A stretch of DNA of 34,531 bases from Magnetococcales bacterium (GCA_015232395.1 JADFZT010000005.1:72298-106828), one strand, 5' to 3'; shown: positions 10,481-20,092, counted from the stretch's first letter. Made by a program: numbers and translations. The notes: generated by a model not told the origin, from the sequence alone.

Positions 10481-11185
10481 GTGCGTTTTCAAGAACCATT
10501 AATCCCAGGGAGGCTTCTCAAGCGCTACAAGCGTTTTTTGGCTGATGTGGAACTGCCGGGGGGGGAGATCCTGGTGGCCCACTGTCCCAACACCGGGGCC
10601 ATGACCGGCATGGCTCAACCGGGGACGCCGGTTTTGCTCTCCCATTCCAACAATCCCCGGCGCAAACTGGCCCATACCTGGGAGCTGGCTCAGGTTGAAA
10701 AAAACTGGGTAGTGGTCAATACCGGCCTCGCCAACCGGGTGGTGGCGGAAGGATTGGCAGCGGGGGGAATTCCGGAGCTTGCCGGTTATCCACACCAATC
10801 CCGGGAAGTGCGCTATGATGAGAGCCGGTTTGATTTTTGTCTGACCGGTGGCGATAGGCCCTCCTGCTACCTGGAAGTCAAAAGCGTTACCCTGCGCCAG
10901 GGGGAGGGGGCTTTTTTTCCGGATGCAGTCACCGAACGGGGTCTGCGGCATCTGGAAACCCTGGTCCGAGTGGTACAAGAGGGCCACAGGGGGGTGATGC
11001 TCTATCTGGTGCAGCGGGCGGATTGCCGTTTTTTTGCGCCAGCCATCACCATTGATCCGGCTTATGCAAAAGGCCTTCAAGAAGCCGTCAAACAAGGCGT
11101 GGAGGTCGTGGTCCGGGTTTGCCGGGTCACACCACAGGGGGTTGCCCTGTACCGAACGATTCCTTTTGAAATGAACCCGGAATGA
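10481..11185 (+). CDS. sfsA: SfsA family protein (sugar fermentation stimulation protein homologue)
   Basis: SfsA family members are thought to bind DNA, and they contain a restriction-endonuclease-like fold; the molecular role is not settled. Family motifs are clear: RLLKRYKRFLADVELPGG, HCPNTGAMTGM, NPRRKLAHTWEL, VNTGLANR, CYLEVKSVTL and FPDAVTERGLRHLETL. Asp/Glu-x-Lys nuclease-like residues (LEVKS) are present. The GTG at 10481 gives 234 residues, the same length as E. coli SfsA, and places the start correctly; an upstream GTG at 10412 would overlap the PDZ gene and add unrelated residues. The stop overlaps the map start as ATGA, indicating translational coupling. Confidence 0.93.
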   Translation: MRFQEPLIPGRLLKRYKRFLADVELPGGEILVAHCPNTGAMTGMAQPGTPVLLSHSNNPRRKLAHTWELAQVEKNWVVVNTGLANRVVAEGLAAGGIPELAGYPHQSREVRYDESRFDFCLTGGDRPSCYLEVKSVTLRQGEGAFFPDAVTERGLRHLETLVRVVQEGHRGVMLYLVQRADCRFFAPAITIDPAYAKGLQEAVKQGVEVVVRVCRVTPQGVALYRTIPFEMNPE

Positions 11186-11940
11186 TTCATATCAAAACAC
11201 CCGAAGAGATTCGACGCATGCGGGCCACTTGCCGCCTGGCTGCCCAAACGCTGGTGATGATCGAGCCCCTGGTGCAGCCTGATATTACCACCAATGAGCT
11301 GAACGACATCTGCCACGATTATATCATCCGGCACGGTGCCACCCCCTCTCCCTTGAACTATCGGGGATTTCCCAAGTCAATCTGCACTTCCGTCAATCAA
11401 CAGGTCTGTCACGGCATTCCCGGTAAACGGAAGCTGCGGGAGGGGGATATTATCAATGTCGATATCACCACCTGTCTGGATGGTTTCCACGGCGACACCA
11501 GCCGCACTCTGTTTGTGGGTAAGCCCGGTCCCAAAGCCAAAAAAATCACCGAGGTAGCCGAAGCCTGTCTGGATGTGGGGATTGAGCAGGTGGTTCCTGG
11601 TGGGCATATCGGGGATATCGGCGCCGCCATCGAAGCCCATGCCCTCAAAAACCGCTGTACGGTGGTGCGGGAATATTGTGGTCACGGCATCGGTCGGGCA
11701 TTCCACGAAGATCCGGCCATTCTCCACTATGGGCAGCGTGGGGAAGGGGCTGTGTTAAAACCCGGCATGATCTTTACCATCGAACCGATGATCAATCTGG
11801 GTAAGGCCGCGATCAAGCACCTGCCCGATAAATGGACTGTGGTGACCAAGGACCACTCCCTCTCCGCCCAGTTCGAACATACCCTCCTGGTCACCGAATC
11901 CGGCTGTGAAATTCTCACTGTGGCCGATGGAGAGGTGTGA
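11182..11940 (+). CDS. map: Methionine aminopeptidase, type I
   Basis: Removes the initiator methionine from nascent proteins. The 252 residues are typical of bacterial type I enzymes. All five metal ligands are present with E. coli spacing: Asp94 (NVDIT), Asp105 (GFHGDTSRT), His168 (CGHGIGRAFHEDP), Glu201 (FTIEPMIN) and Glu232 (AQFEHTLLVT). His77 (CHGIP) matches the substrate-pocket histidine. There is no SH3 or zinc-finger extension. The ATG overlaps the sfsA stop in an ATGA, so it is likely expressed with sfsA. The kinase gene follows after about 70 bp without an obvious terminator. Confidence 0.97.
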   Translation: MIHIKTPEEIRRMRATCRLAAQTLVMIEPLVQPDITTNELNDICHDYIIRHGATPSPLNYRGFPKSICTSVNQQVCHGIPGKRKLREGDIINVDITTCLDGFHGDTSRTLFVGKPGPKAKKITEVAEACLDVGIEQVVPGGHIGDIGAAIEAHALKNRCTVVREYCGHGIGRAFHEDPAILHYGQRGEGAVLKPGMIFTIEPMINLGKAAIKHLPDKWTVVTKDHSLSAQFEHTLLVTESGCEILTVADGEV

Positions 11941-12012
11941 TTCGGTGACGGATCACATGCTATCCCATCGGCCTTTTGATTGTTGGCACGTTTCACCGTG
12001 GAGCGGTGTTTC

Positions 12013-15000
12013 GTGAAGTTTCCTGCCAAAGCCGCCTCTTTTTCGACCAGCTTTCCCTCCAAGCTGAAGCGTCACCTCTCGGTCTGGCTGGTTTTTTTTC
12101 TGGGTCTGTTTATTTCTGCCACGGGTTTCGATCACATGGAGGAGATGAACCGTCGGGAGATGAAAAACCTGTTCGAGTCCGGTGCCCAGGAACGTCTCCA
12201 TGCCCTGCGCAAGGATATCGACCACATTCAGACTGAACTGGAGGATATTCGCAGCTTTTTTAATGGCTCCAGCTTTGTCGAGCGACAAGAATTTCAGGCC
12301 TTCGTGCAACCCATGCTCCGTCGGCATCCCTATATCCAGGCTTTGGAGTGGATCCCCAGGGTGACCCGGAGTGAAAGGGGCCAATATGAGTCGGAAGCGG
12401 CAAAGGACTATCCGGGCTTTCAGATTACCGAACGGGTAATGCAGGGGCTGATGTTACCGGCGCCCCCCCGGGAGGAATATTTTCCTGTCTATTATGTAGA
12501 GCCCTATCAAGGCAATGAAAAGGCTCTGGGTTTTGATCTGGGATCCAGTTCAACCCGGCTGGAAGCTTTGAATCAAGCTCGGGACAGTGGTTTGCCATCG
12601 GTCACGGGCCGGGTGGTTCTGGTACAGGCAAGTGATGTTCAGGCCTATGGTTTTCTGGTTTTATCGCCCATTTACCAACCTGACGCATTAATAACTGGTG
12701 TGGCCGAACGTCGTCGTCATCTCAAAGGATTTGTACTGGGTGTTTTTCGTATCGGACCCTTGGTGGAAGCTTCTCTGGCTCAGTTGGCTCCTCGGGGTAT
12801 TGATTTTGAAATTCGGGATGAATCGGCCTCTGAAGAAAAGCAATTTCTCTACTATCATGTCAGTCGGCAGACATCAGGCCGTTCCAAGGCAGAAGCCACC
12901 AAGCCTTCTGAGCTGAATAATCAGTTGCAATTCAATGTTCAGTTCGAGGTGGGTGGGCGTCAGTGGTCGTTTGCCGCTTATTCAACCCCCACTTTGCTGG
13001 GGAAGGCTGCGTCCAATAACGCCTGGCTCCTGTTTTTCGCCGGTCTGCTGCTGACGCTTGTTTTGACGCTGTACCTGATCCGCTTGCTACGGGTTCTCCA
13101 GGAGCGTCAGCAAATGACCGAAATTCTGAATGCCAGCCAAAAAAGTCTGACCAAGGCCCAGCAGATTGCTCATCTGGGCAATTGGGAGTGGGATATTGTC
13201 AGCGGTAAAATGACCTTGTCGGAAGAGATTCATCGGCTGTTCGGGCGTCCACTGGCTGCATTTGGGCCGGGCTATCAGAGCTACATGGGGTTTGTTCATC
13301 CTGAGGATCGGGAACGGGTTCGGGAAATACGCAACTTGGCACTTTGTAAAAAAAATGCTGATTTTCAGATCGATTATCGGATTGTTCTGCCCAATGGTTC
13401 GGAATCCATCGTCCAGGAGTTGGGTGAGGTAGTCCGCAATGAGCTGGGGGTGCCGGTTTCGGTCTCCGGAATCATCCAGGATATCACCGAGCATCGCTTG
13501 GCCGCCAACCGTTTGGCCAAGGCGGTGGAGAGTCTGGAGGAGCGGGAGCACTATCTCCAATCGATTTTGGATACCTCCCTGGATGCCATTATCACCATGA
13601 CCCCCAAGGGTGTTGTGGTGGGTTTCAATCCGACGGCTGAGCAGATGTTCGGCTATAAAAAAGAGGAGATCATGGGCCGGGATTTGACCGATTTTATCAT
13701 TCCCCCGGAATTGAAAGAGCTACACCGCAATGCCCTGAGACGTTTTGCCGGGCCGTTTTCCAGCCTGCCGGTTTTTGGCCGACGCATGGAAATGCCGGGT
13801 CTTCGGGCGGATGGTTCCCGTATGGAGTTGGAGATGGCCCTGGTGGCGGTTCAGCGTAAGGAAGAGACCCTTTTTGTCGGCTCCATTTACGATATGACCG
13901 AGCGCAAGCAGCTATTGCAATCCCTGAAGGAGACCCTGGAAGAGGCGGAATCGGCCAATCGTTCCAAGAGTGAATTTTTGGCCAACATGAGCCATGAAAT
14001 CCGCAGTCCCATGAATGCCATTATCGGTATGACCGATCTGGTTTTGGGTAGCCGGCTTTCTGAAGAGCAGCGGGACCATCTGGAGACGGTGCAACGCTCC
14101 TCCCAGACGATGTTGGAGCTGTTGAACGGCATTCTGGACCTTTCCCGTATTGAGGCCGGACAGCTGGTTTTAGAGTACATCACCTTTAACTTGCGCAATT
14201 GTGTAGAGGAAGTGTGCCAGACCCTGGCGGTGAAGGCTCACATGAAAGAGTTGGAGCTTTACTGCCAACTGGAGTCGGACCTGCCGGAGATATTGGTGGG
14301 GGATCCCCTGCGTCTGAACCAGGTGTTGACCAATCTCCTCTCCAACGCCATCAAGTTTACCGATGAGGGGGAGGTGGGCGTACATGTCCAGTTGGAGGCC
14401 GCTGAGGGTGGTTCCCCATCCCAGGAGGAGTTCGGAGCGAACCATCCGGATGGTGTGGGTCTGCGATTTATCATTTGGGATACCGGAATCGGCATTGCAG
14501 AGGAAAATTTAAGTCGTGTTTTTCAGAGGTTTACCCAGGGGGATGGTTCAACCACCCGGGAGTATGGCGGAACCGGATTGGGGCTGACCATCTCACGGCG
14601 TCTGGTCTATATGATGGCTGGGGATATCGCTGTTGAGAGTGCCAAGGGGAGAGGGAGCGTTTTTCAATTTACGGCGCGTTTTGGCCAGCATGACCAGCTT
14701 CAATCCACTGTCGTCAGGCCGGATCACCTCTCTCGACCCAGCTGGCCCGGGAAGGCGCTTTCCGGCGTTCGGGTGTTGCTGTGTGACGGACATGCTACAG
14801 GCCGTGGGATTGTTCGGGAGATGTTGGTTCATTTTGATGCCCGGGTGATGGAAGCCTGGGATGCCGACTCTTTTTCCCGGGTTTTAACCCGGGAGAAAGA
14901 ACAAAACAGCTGGCCCGATGTCGTGATTTTTGATCATTTGGTTTTGGTGGAGATGGCCCGGGATTCCGAAGTGTTAGCCCCTTTGTTTGCTAAAGGGGCT

Positions 15001-15936
15001 GGATTGTTGGTGATGTTTCCCGGGCAGTTGAACCTGGAAAAACTCTCTCTTCCCCCAGAGTTCCAACGGGCCGTATCGATACAAAAACCGGTGCGGCTGT
15101 TCCGGTTGCTGGAATGGATCAATATTGCTTTGGGGCGGGAACAGGAGGCACCGCGAGCGGAGGGGCGTCCCAGATTTCGAGGAAGGCGATCCAGAGGTCG
15201 TCTCAATATTTTGTTGGTGGAGGATTTGCCGGACAATCAGGTACTGGCAACCGAAGTGCTGGAAGAGGCGGGTCATCGGGTGGCCATTGCCAATCATGGC
15301 CTGGAGGCGTTGCATCTGATCAAGGAAAGCCGCTTCGACCTGATCTTGATGGATTTGCAAATGCCGGAGATGGGGGGGCTGGAAGCTACTCGGCGTATTC
15401 GTCATCCGGAAAATCCCGGTTTGACCCCCAAGGATGTCCCGATCATTGCCGTGACCGCCCGGGTGCGGGAGGGGGATAGGCAAGAGTGTGAAGAAGCCGG
15501 TATGAACGGCTTTGTCGCCAAGCCCTATCGAGTAGAGGCTTTATTGGATGCAATCAAACCGTTTTTGCCGCCACCCGATAGCAAAAAGAGACGCCAAAAA
15601 AGCACCCGAAAGGTGGTCATATTGACGCCGGTTGAGGTGGATTCAGAAAACTTCTTGCCAAGAATGCGGATTTTTCTGGACGAAGGCCCCAAACGGCTGC
15701 AAGATCTTGGAGAGGCTTTTGCAAATGAAAATGTGCGCCAATCGGTGAAACAGATCGAGTGCCTGATGGGCTTGGCTGAGGCGGTAGGTGCCAGCCGGGT
15801 CGCATCCGTAGCCTTGCGGTTACGGGGACAGGTTGAGGTGGAAGATTGGGAAGAGGCCCGCTCCCGCTCCCGGGACTTGGAAGCAGCGTTTCACAAGGCC
15901 CGCAAAGCCCTGATGGAGAAAGGTGAGGAAGTATGA
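12013..15936 (+). CDS. CHASE1-type hybrid sensor histidine kinase with degenerate C-terminal HPt
   Basis: Membrane sensor of unknown ligand, about 1307 residues. Order: transmembrane segment (about 22-41); periplasmic CHASE1-like sensor with HPYIQALEWIPRV; second transmembrane segment (about 336-360); two PAS domains (about 385-495 and 513-632); and HisKA with the phospho-acceptor in SHEIRSPMN (His661). Next come an HATPase with N-box NLLSNAIKF, WDTGIGIA and GGTGLGL, a degenerate receiver-like domain (about 915-1040), and an intact receiver (MDLQMPEMGG, Asp1114). Last is an HPt-like helix bundle. There the expected HxLKG motif reads ECLMG, so Glu1249 replaces the phospho-histidine. I chose GTG 12013 because GGAG lies 9 nt upstream; a TTG at 11980 would add 11 residues. 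The stop overlaps the next gene (ATGA), so the pair is co-expressed. Confidence 0.93.
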   Translation: MKFPAKAASFSTSFPSKLKRHLSVWLVFFLGLFISATGFDHMEEMNRREMKNLFESGAQERLHALRKDIDHIQTELEDIRSFFNGSSFVERQEFQAFVQPMLRRHPYIQALEWIPRVTRSERGQYESEAAKDYPGFQITERVMQGLMLPAPPREEYFPVYYVEPYQGNEKALGFDLGSSSTRLEALNQARDSGLPSVTGRVVLVQASDVQAYGFLVLSPIYQPDALITGVAERRRHLKGFVLGVFRIGPLVEASLAQLAPRGIDFEIRDESASEEKQFLYYHVSRQTSGRSKAEATKPSELNNQLQFNVQFEVGGRQWSFAAYSTPTLLGKAASNNAWLLFFAGLLLTLVLTLYLIRLLRVLQERQQMTEILNASQKSLTKAQQIAHLGNWEWDIVSGKMTLSEEIHRLFGRPLAAFGPGYQSYMGFVHPEDRERVREIRNLALCKKNADFQIDYRIVLPNGSESIVQELGEVVRNELGVPVSVSGIIQDITEHRLAANRLAKAVESLEEREHYLQSILDTSLDAIITMTPKGVVVGFNPTAEQMFGYKKEEIMGRDLTDFIIPPELKELHRNALRRFAGPFSSLPVFGRRMEMPGLRADGSRMELEMALVAVQRKEETLFVGSIYDMTERKQLLQSLKETLEEAESANRSKSEFLANMSHEIRSPMNAIIGMTDLVLGSRLSEEQRDHLETVQRSSQTMLELLNGILDLSRIEAGQLVLEYITFNLRNCVEEVCQTLAVKAHMKELELYCQLESDLPEILVGDPLRLNQVLTNLLSNAIKFTDEGEVGVHVQLEAAEGGSPSQEEFGANHPDGVGLRFIIWDTGIGIAEENLSRVFQRFTQGDGSTTREYGGTGLGLTISRRLVYMMAGDIAVESAKGRGSVFQFTARFGQHDQLQSTVVRPDHLSRPSWPGKALSGVRVLLCDGHATGRGIVREMLVHFDARVMEAWDADSFSRVLTREKEQNSWPDVVIFDHLVLVEMARDSEVLAPLFAKGAGLLVMFPGQLNLEKLSLPPEFQRAVSIQKPVRLFRLLEWINIALGREQEAPRAEGRPRFRGRRSRGRLNILLVEDLPDNQVLATEVLEEAGHRVAIANHGLEALHLIKESRFDLILMDLQMPEMGGLEATRRIRHPENPGLTPKDVPIIAVTARVREGDRQECEEAGMNGFVAKPYRVEALLDAIKPFLPPPDSKKRRQKSTRKVVILTPVEVDSENFLPRMRIFLDEGPKRLQDLGEAFANENVRQSVKQIECLMGLAEAVGASRVASVALRLRGQVEVEDWEEARSRSRDLEAAFHKARKALMEKGEEV

Positions 15937-16334
15937 AAGCCCTGATTGTAGACGATCAAATCGATAACCGTAAGTTATTGAGAGATATTTTGGAGTCTCA
16001 CGCAACCTGTGATCTGGTCAGTAATGGCCTGGAGGCGGTCAAAACCTTCGAGATGGAGCTGACCGGTGGGGAGCCTTATGATTTGGTGCTTCTCGATATC
16101 ATGATGCCGGTGATGGATGGCCAGGAAGCCTTGAAGCAGATGCGGGCTGTGGAGCGGGAACAGAAGGTGCCAGCCAGTGAGGAGGCGGTGATTATCATGG
16201 TGACCGCTTTGGACTCCCCCAAGCCGGTTACGGAGGCCTTTTTCAAGGGTTTTTGTACCGATTATGTCTCCAAACCCCTGCGCCCCAAGGTGTTGCTGGA
16301 CAAGTTGGCTGAGTATGGTCTGATCGAAGCCTGA
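15933..16334 (+). CDS. Single-domain response regulator (CheY-like)
   Basis: A 133-residue stand-alone receiver domain with no output domain. It has the acidic pocket VDDQIDN (Asp7, Asp8), the phospho-acceptor in LLDIMMPVMDG (Asp55), the MVTALD switch threonine region and the conserved lysine in VSKPLRP. It overlaps the hybrid kinase gene by 4 bp (ATGA), so it is very likely its partner. It could act as a phosphate sink, a shuttle, or a protein-interaction output. Unusually, the kinase's own HPt lacks histidine, so phosphate would have to reach this protein directly from His661. Confidence 0.95.
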   Translation: MKALIVDDQIDNRKLLRDILESHATCDLVSNGLEAVKTFEMELTGGEPYDLVLLDIMMPVMDGQEALKQMRAVEREQKVPASEEAVIIMVTALDSPKPVTEAFFKGFCTDYVSKPLRPKVLLDKLAEYGLIEA

Positions 16335-16386
16335 CTGTTTTGGTTTTTCGGGGTTCGGCGTCTCTCCCTCATTGCGGACCCCGCCC

Positions 16387-19300
16387 ATGTCTTTTATTGC
16401 TGATCTGCACATCCATTCCAAATATTCCCGGGCCACCAGCCGGGAATGCGACCTGGAAAATCTCGCCCTCTGGAGCCGGAAAAAAGGTGTTTCGGTGCTG
16501 GGTACCGGGGATTTTACCCATCCCGCCTGGTTCGAGGAGATCTCCACCAAGCTCGTTGCCGCCGAGCCCGGCCTCTTCCGCTTGCGGGAAGAGCTGGAGC
16601 GGGGGGTTGAAAGCCGCTTGAAGGGGTTTGCCGGTGAGCCGATTCGCTTTCAGCTGACCGTTGAAATTTCCACCATCTATAAATCCGGTCCCAAAACCCG
16701 CAAAGTCCACCACCTGATATCGATGCCCGATCTGGAGGCCGCCCAGCGCTTTAATGCCCAGCTGGATCGCATCGGCAATATCCACTCCGACGGTCGCCCC
16801 ATTCTGGGTTTGGATTCCCGTGATCTGTTGGAAATTGTTCTGGCATCGGGGGAGGGGGGGTGGCTGATTCCCGCCCACATCTGGACCCCGTGGTTTTCGA
16901 TGTTGGGGTCGAAGTCGGGGTTTGATTCCGTCGCGGAGTGTTATCGGGATCTTGCCCCGCATATTTTTGCCTTGGAGACCGGCCTGTCGTCGGATCCCCC
17001 CATGAACTGGCAGATTTCCGGATTGGATGATTACCGTCTGGTCTCCAACTCCGACGCCCATTCACCCATGAAACTGGGGCGGGAGGCGACCCGTTTTGAG
17101 ACCCCTCTGGACTATTTTGCCATGGTGGCGGCGTTGAAGAGTGGGGTGGGGTATGGGGGGACGTTGGAATTTTTTCCCGAGGAGGGAAAATATCACCTGG
17201 ATGGCCATCGCAAGTGTGGGGTGCGGCTGGAGCCGGAAGAGACCCGGGAGCGGGAGGGGCTCTGTCCGAGTTGTGGCAAGCCGGTGGTGGTGGGGGTGTT
17301 GAACCGGGTGGAAGAGCTGTCGGACCGCCAGGAAGGGATTCGACCGCAGAGTGGCGGGGATTTTACTTCGCTCATTCCCTTGCAGGAGATCATCTCTGAG
17401 ATCGAAGGGGTGGGGCCGGGTTCCAAGCGGGTGCAGCGGAGTTATGAAACGTTGCTCTCCAAGCTCGGACCGGAGCTTTATATTTTGGAAAAAGCCCCCC
17501 TGGAAGATCTACACCGGGCCGGGTCGGAGCGGTTTGCCGAGGCGATCTCCCGTTTGCGGGAGAGCCGGGTGATTCGCCAAGGGGGGTATGATGGGGCGTT
17601 TGGGGTGATTCGTCTGTTTGAGCCTGACGAATTGGTTGAGCGCACTGCAGTGGGGGTGCTGTTTGATCCGGCAGAGTTGGCTGGGGAGAGCCCTGGAAGA
17701 GACAGGCCAGCCGCTAAAACCCGCCAAAAAAGGGCTCCCCGAAAGAAAAAAACCGCTCTTGCCAAGAGATCCCCAGTGCCAGCGAAAAAAGCCGATCCAG
17801 CGCTGGCCGAGGGGGGGATCCTGGCGGGGCTTGATCCAGAGCAGCGTTTGGCAGCAGAAGCCACTCGGGGGCCTGTGATGATCCTGGCAGGCCCCGGCAC
17901 CGGCAAAACCCGCACCCTCACCCGCCGTTTGTGTCAGGTGATCCAACAGGAGGGCGTCGCGCCGGAAGCGGTCCTGGCTCTCACCTTCACCCGTCGGGCG
18001 GCGGGGGAGATGGCGGAGCGGTTGGTGGCGTTGCTGCCAGGTGTAGGTGATAAAATTCCTGTCATGACCTTCCACGCCCTCGGCTGGTCGATGGTGCGGG
18101 AGCACTTTGCCGCTCTGGGGTTTGAGGCCCCCCCCACCATCGCTTCCGATATCGAGTTGACGGGATTATTGCGAGAGCTGATCGGATTATCGGCTGCCCG
18201 GGCGGCCAAGAGGCTGGGGGAAATTTCCCGGATCAAGGGGGAGGGGAGGGAGAGAGATGATCCCTTTATCGAGCGGTGGCAGCAGGCTTTGGGGGAGCGG
18301 GGGTGGGTGGATCTGGATGATTTGATCGGGTTACCCCTGGCGCTGCTTGATCAACAGGAAGCGTTGGTGGCCCACTACCGGGGGCGCTACCCTTGGGTTT
18401 CGGTGGATGAATTTCAGGATGTGGATGGGCGGCAATATCGACTGCTACGCCACTTGGTTCCTTCCGGGGGCAACCTCTGCGTGATTGGGGATCCGGATCA
18501 GGCGATCTATGGTTTTCGGGGGGGAGATGTACGCTTTTTTACTGAATTCGAACGGGATTTCGAGGAGGTGCGAGCCATTCGCCTGAGTCGCTCCTACCGC
18601 TCGGGGCCGTTGATTTTGGCGGCGGCCGGGGAGGTGATGGCGGCATCGGAAATGAAACGTGAACGTGAATTGCAGCCCATGGGAGGGGAGCCGCTACCGG
18701 TGGGGGTGCATGGGGCGCTCTCCGAAAAAGCCGAGGCGGAATTTATCGTCCAGACCCTGGAAAGGTTGCTTGGGGGGCACTCCTTTTTTTCAGTGGATTC
18801 GGGGCGGGCCGATGGGGAAGCTGAGGGCGTTTATGGATTTGCCGATTTTGCCGTGCTCTACCGCACCGATACCCAGGGGGAGGTGATGGCCGAGGCGTTA
18901 CAGCGCTCGGGTATTCCCTATCAAAAACGCTCCCACAATCGCTTGCTGGATCACCCGGGGGTGGGGGAGGTGGTGGCGCGCATGGGGGAGGGGGAAGGCT
19001 CGGTGCTTCAACGCTTGCTGGGGGATGTTGAGTGCCCGGAGGCGGTAGGGGAGCTGCTGAAACCGTTGGCTGAGGCGTGTGGTGGGGATTGGGGGCTCTT
19101 CCAGGCGCGCTTGTCCATGGGGGCGGAGGTGGATTGTTGGGAAGCCAAGGCCGATCGGGTCACCTTGATGACCTTGCATGGCTCCAAGGGGTTGGAGTTT
19201 CCGGTGGTTTTTATGGTCGGTTGCGAGGAGGGGGTGTTGCCCTTGGCCTGGGGAAAAGCGGTTGAGGATCTGGAGGAGGAGCGCAGGCTTTTTTTTGTGG

Positions 19301-19506
19301 GGATGACCCGGGCGAAGGAGCGGCTTTTTCTCAGCCATGCCAAAAAGCGGCTGTGGCGGGGGAAGGTGAGGGAGGGGGAGCGGAGCCGTTTTTTGCAAGG
19401 GATATCGGAAGGGTTGCTGGAACATCACCAGGCCCCACCTCTACCGAAAAAAAAGCCGAAGCCGTTTGGCGAGCAGCTCAGTTTATTTGGGGATGAGGAT
19501 GTGTGA
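16387..19506 (+). CDS. PHP-domain phosphoesterase fused to a UvrD/PcrA-type helicase
   Basis: A 1039-residue fusion, probably in DNA repair or processing. The N-terminal part (about 1-330) is a PHP-type metal-dependent phosphoesterase: ADLHIHSKYSRATS, GTGDFTHP, IPAHIWTPWFSMLG and SNSDAHSP keep the metal-binding His/Asp residues. A Cys cluster (KCGVRL to CPSCGK) could bind zinc. A helix-hairpin-helix-like GVGPGSKR follows, then a Lys/Arg-rich linker (about 435-480). The superfamily 1 helicase half has Walker A GPGTGKT (Lys507), VDEFQD, GDPDQAIYGFRGG, LSRSYRS, MTLHGSKGLEF and FFVGMTRAKERL. It is shorter than UvrD, with reduced accessory subdomains. I use the ATG at 16387; a TTG at 16372 is possible, and neither start has a good ribosome site. 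The SMR gene follows after 21 bp. Confidence 0.92.
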   Translation: MSFIADLHIHSKYSRATSRECDLENLALWSRKKGVSVLGTGDFTHPAWFEEISTKLVAAEPGLFRLREELERGVESRLKGFAGEPIRFQLTVEISTIYKSGPKTRKVHHLISMPDLEAAQRFNAQLDRIGNIHSDGRPILGLDSRDLLEIVLASGEGGWLIPAHIWTPWFSMLGSKSGFDSVAECYRDLAPHIFALETGLSSDPPMNWQISGLDDYRLVSNSDAHSPMKLGREATRFETPLDYFAMVAALKSGVGYGGTLEFFPEEGKYHLDGHRKCGVRLEPEETREREGLCPSCGKPVVVGVLNRVEELSDRQEGIRPQSGGDFTSLIPLQEIISEIEGVGPGSKRVQRSYETLLSKLGPELYILEKAPLEDLHRAGSERFAEAISRLRESRVIRQGGYDGAFGVIRLFEPDELVERTAVGVLFDPAELAGESPGRDRPAAKTRQKRAPRKKKTALAKRSPVPAKKADPALAEGGILAGLDPEQRLAAEATRGPVMILAGPGTGKTRTLTRRLCQVIQQEGVAPEAVLALTFTRRAAGEMAERLVALLPGVGDKIPVMTFHALGWSMVREHFAALGFEAPPTIASDIELTGLLRELIGLSAARAAKRLGEISRIKGEGRERDDPFIERWQQALGERGWVDLDDLIGLPLALLDQQEALVAHYRGRYPWVSVDEFQDVDGRQYRLLRHLVPSGGNLCVIGDPDQAIYGFRGGDVRFFTEFERDFEEVRAIRLSRSYRSGPLILAAAGEVMAASEMKRERELQPMGGEPLPVGVHGALSEKAEAEFIVQTLERLLGGHSFFSVDSGRADGEAEGVYGFADFAVLYRTDTQGEVMAEALQRSGIPYQKRSHNRLLDHPGVGEVVARMGEGEGSVLQRLLGDVECPEAVGELLKPLAEACGGDWGLFQARLSMGAEVDCWEAKADRVTLMTLHGSKGLEFPVVFMVGCEEGVLPLAWGKAVEDLEEERRLFFVGMTRAKERLFLSHAKKRLWRGKVREGERSRFLQGISEGLLEHHQAPPLPKKKPKPFGEQLSLFGDEDV

Positions 19507-19527
19507 GTTGAAGAGGGTGATCCAACC

Positions 19528-19866
19528 GTGAACCATTCGGGCTATCTCTATCTGGCGTTGGCGATTTTGAGTGAAGTGGCCGGCACCATCGCGCTGAAAT
19601 TTTCCAATGGTTTCCAAAAGCTGCTGCCGTCATCGATCACGGTGGTGGGCTATGCGCTGGCGTTTTACCTCCTTTCCCTGAGCCTCAAGACCCTGGGGGT
19701 TGGTTTTACCTATGCCGTATGGGCCGGCATTGGCATCGTCCTGATTTCCATCGCGGGGGTGTTTGTTTTTGGTGAAAAGGTGGATTTGGGCGGCATCATC
19801 GGCCTGGGCCTGATCGTGGCCGGCGTGGTGATACTCAACCTCTATTCCGGCATGGGCAAGGGGTGA
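19528..19866 (+). CDS. Small multidrug resistance (EmrE/SMR) family transporter
   Basis: Four-helix inner-membrane proton antiporter of 112 residues, the standard SMR length. Helix 1 has the essential membrane glutamate in LSEVAGTIALKFS (Glu16, equivalent to EmrE Glu14). The TYAVWAGIGIV motif of helix 3 and the GVVILNLYS end of helix 4 are also present. These features fit the quaternary-ammonium-type EmrE/SugE class, but the substrate cannot be read from sequence. The start is a GTG with GAGG about 11 nt upstream. It lies 21 bp after the helicase gene and may be read through from it. Confidence 0.92.
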   Translation: MNHSGYLYLALAILSEVAGTIALKFSNGFQKLLPSSITVVGYALAFYLLSLSLKTLGVGFTYAVWAGIGIVLISIAGVFVFGEKVDLGGIIGLGLIVAGVVILNLYSGMGKG

Positions 19867-20092
19867 GGGAATAATCCCAAATCCGGCAGTTGGGCGTACG
19901 CACATGCCCCAGCCCCTTGATCCACCAAGCCAATCGGGAGAAAATCCTGTGACCAACATGGTGCCGGCGATTTCTCCCAATTCACTCTGCGAACCCATAT
20001 CCTGCACCTACCACACACGCCCAACTACCGTATTTAGGTTCAATAGGTGCCTGTTTCCCTTGGCACGACTATAAGAAAAAAAGGGCGAATAA
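19867..20092. other. Non-coding gap between the SMR gene and the phaC terminator
   Basis: No credible coding frame. A short hairpin (GGGA-ATAA-TCCC) lies just after the SMR stop, and a CCCAA/TTGGG pair follows; neither has a T tract, so there is no clear terminator for the plus-strand genes. Convergent transcription from phaC ends just to the right. Confidence 0.5.

Noticed and set aside
19867-20040. Terminator for the SMR gene
   Set aside because: Only short stems without T tracts are present; not enough to call a terminator.
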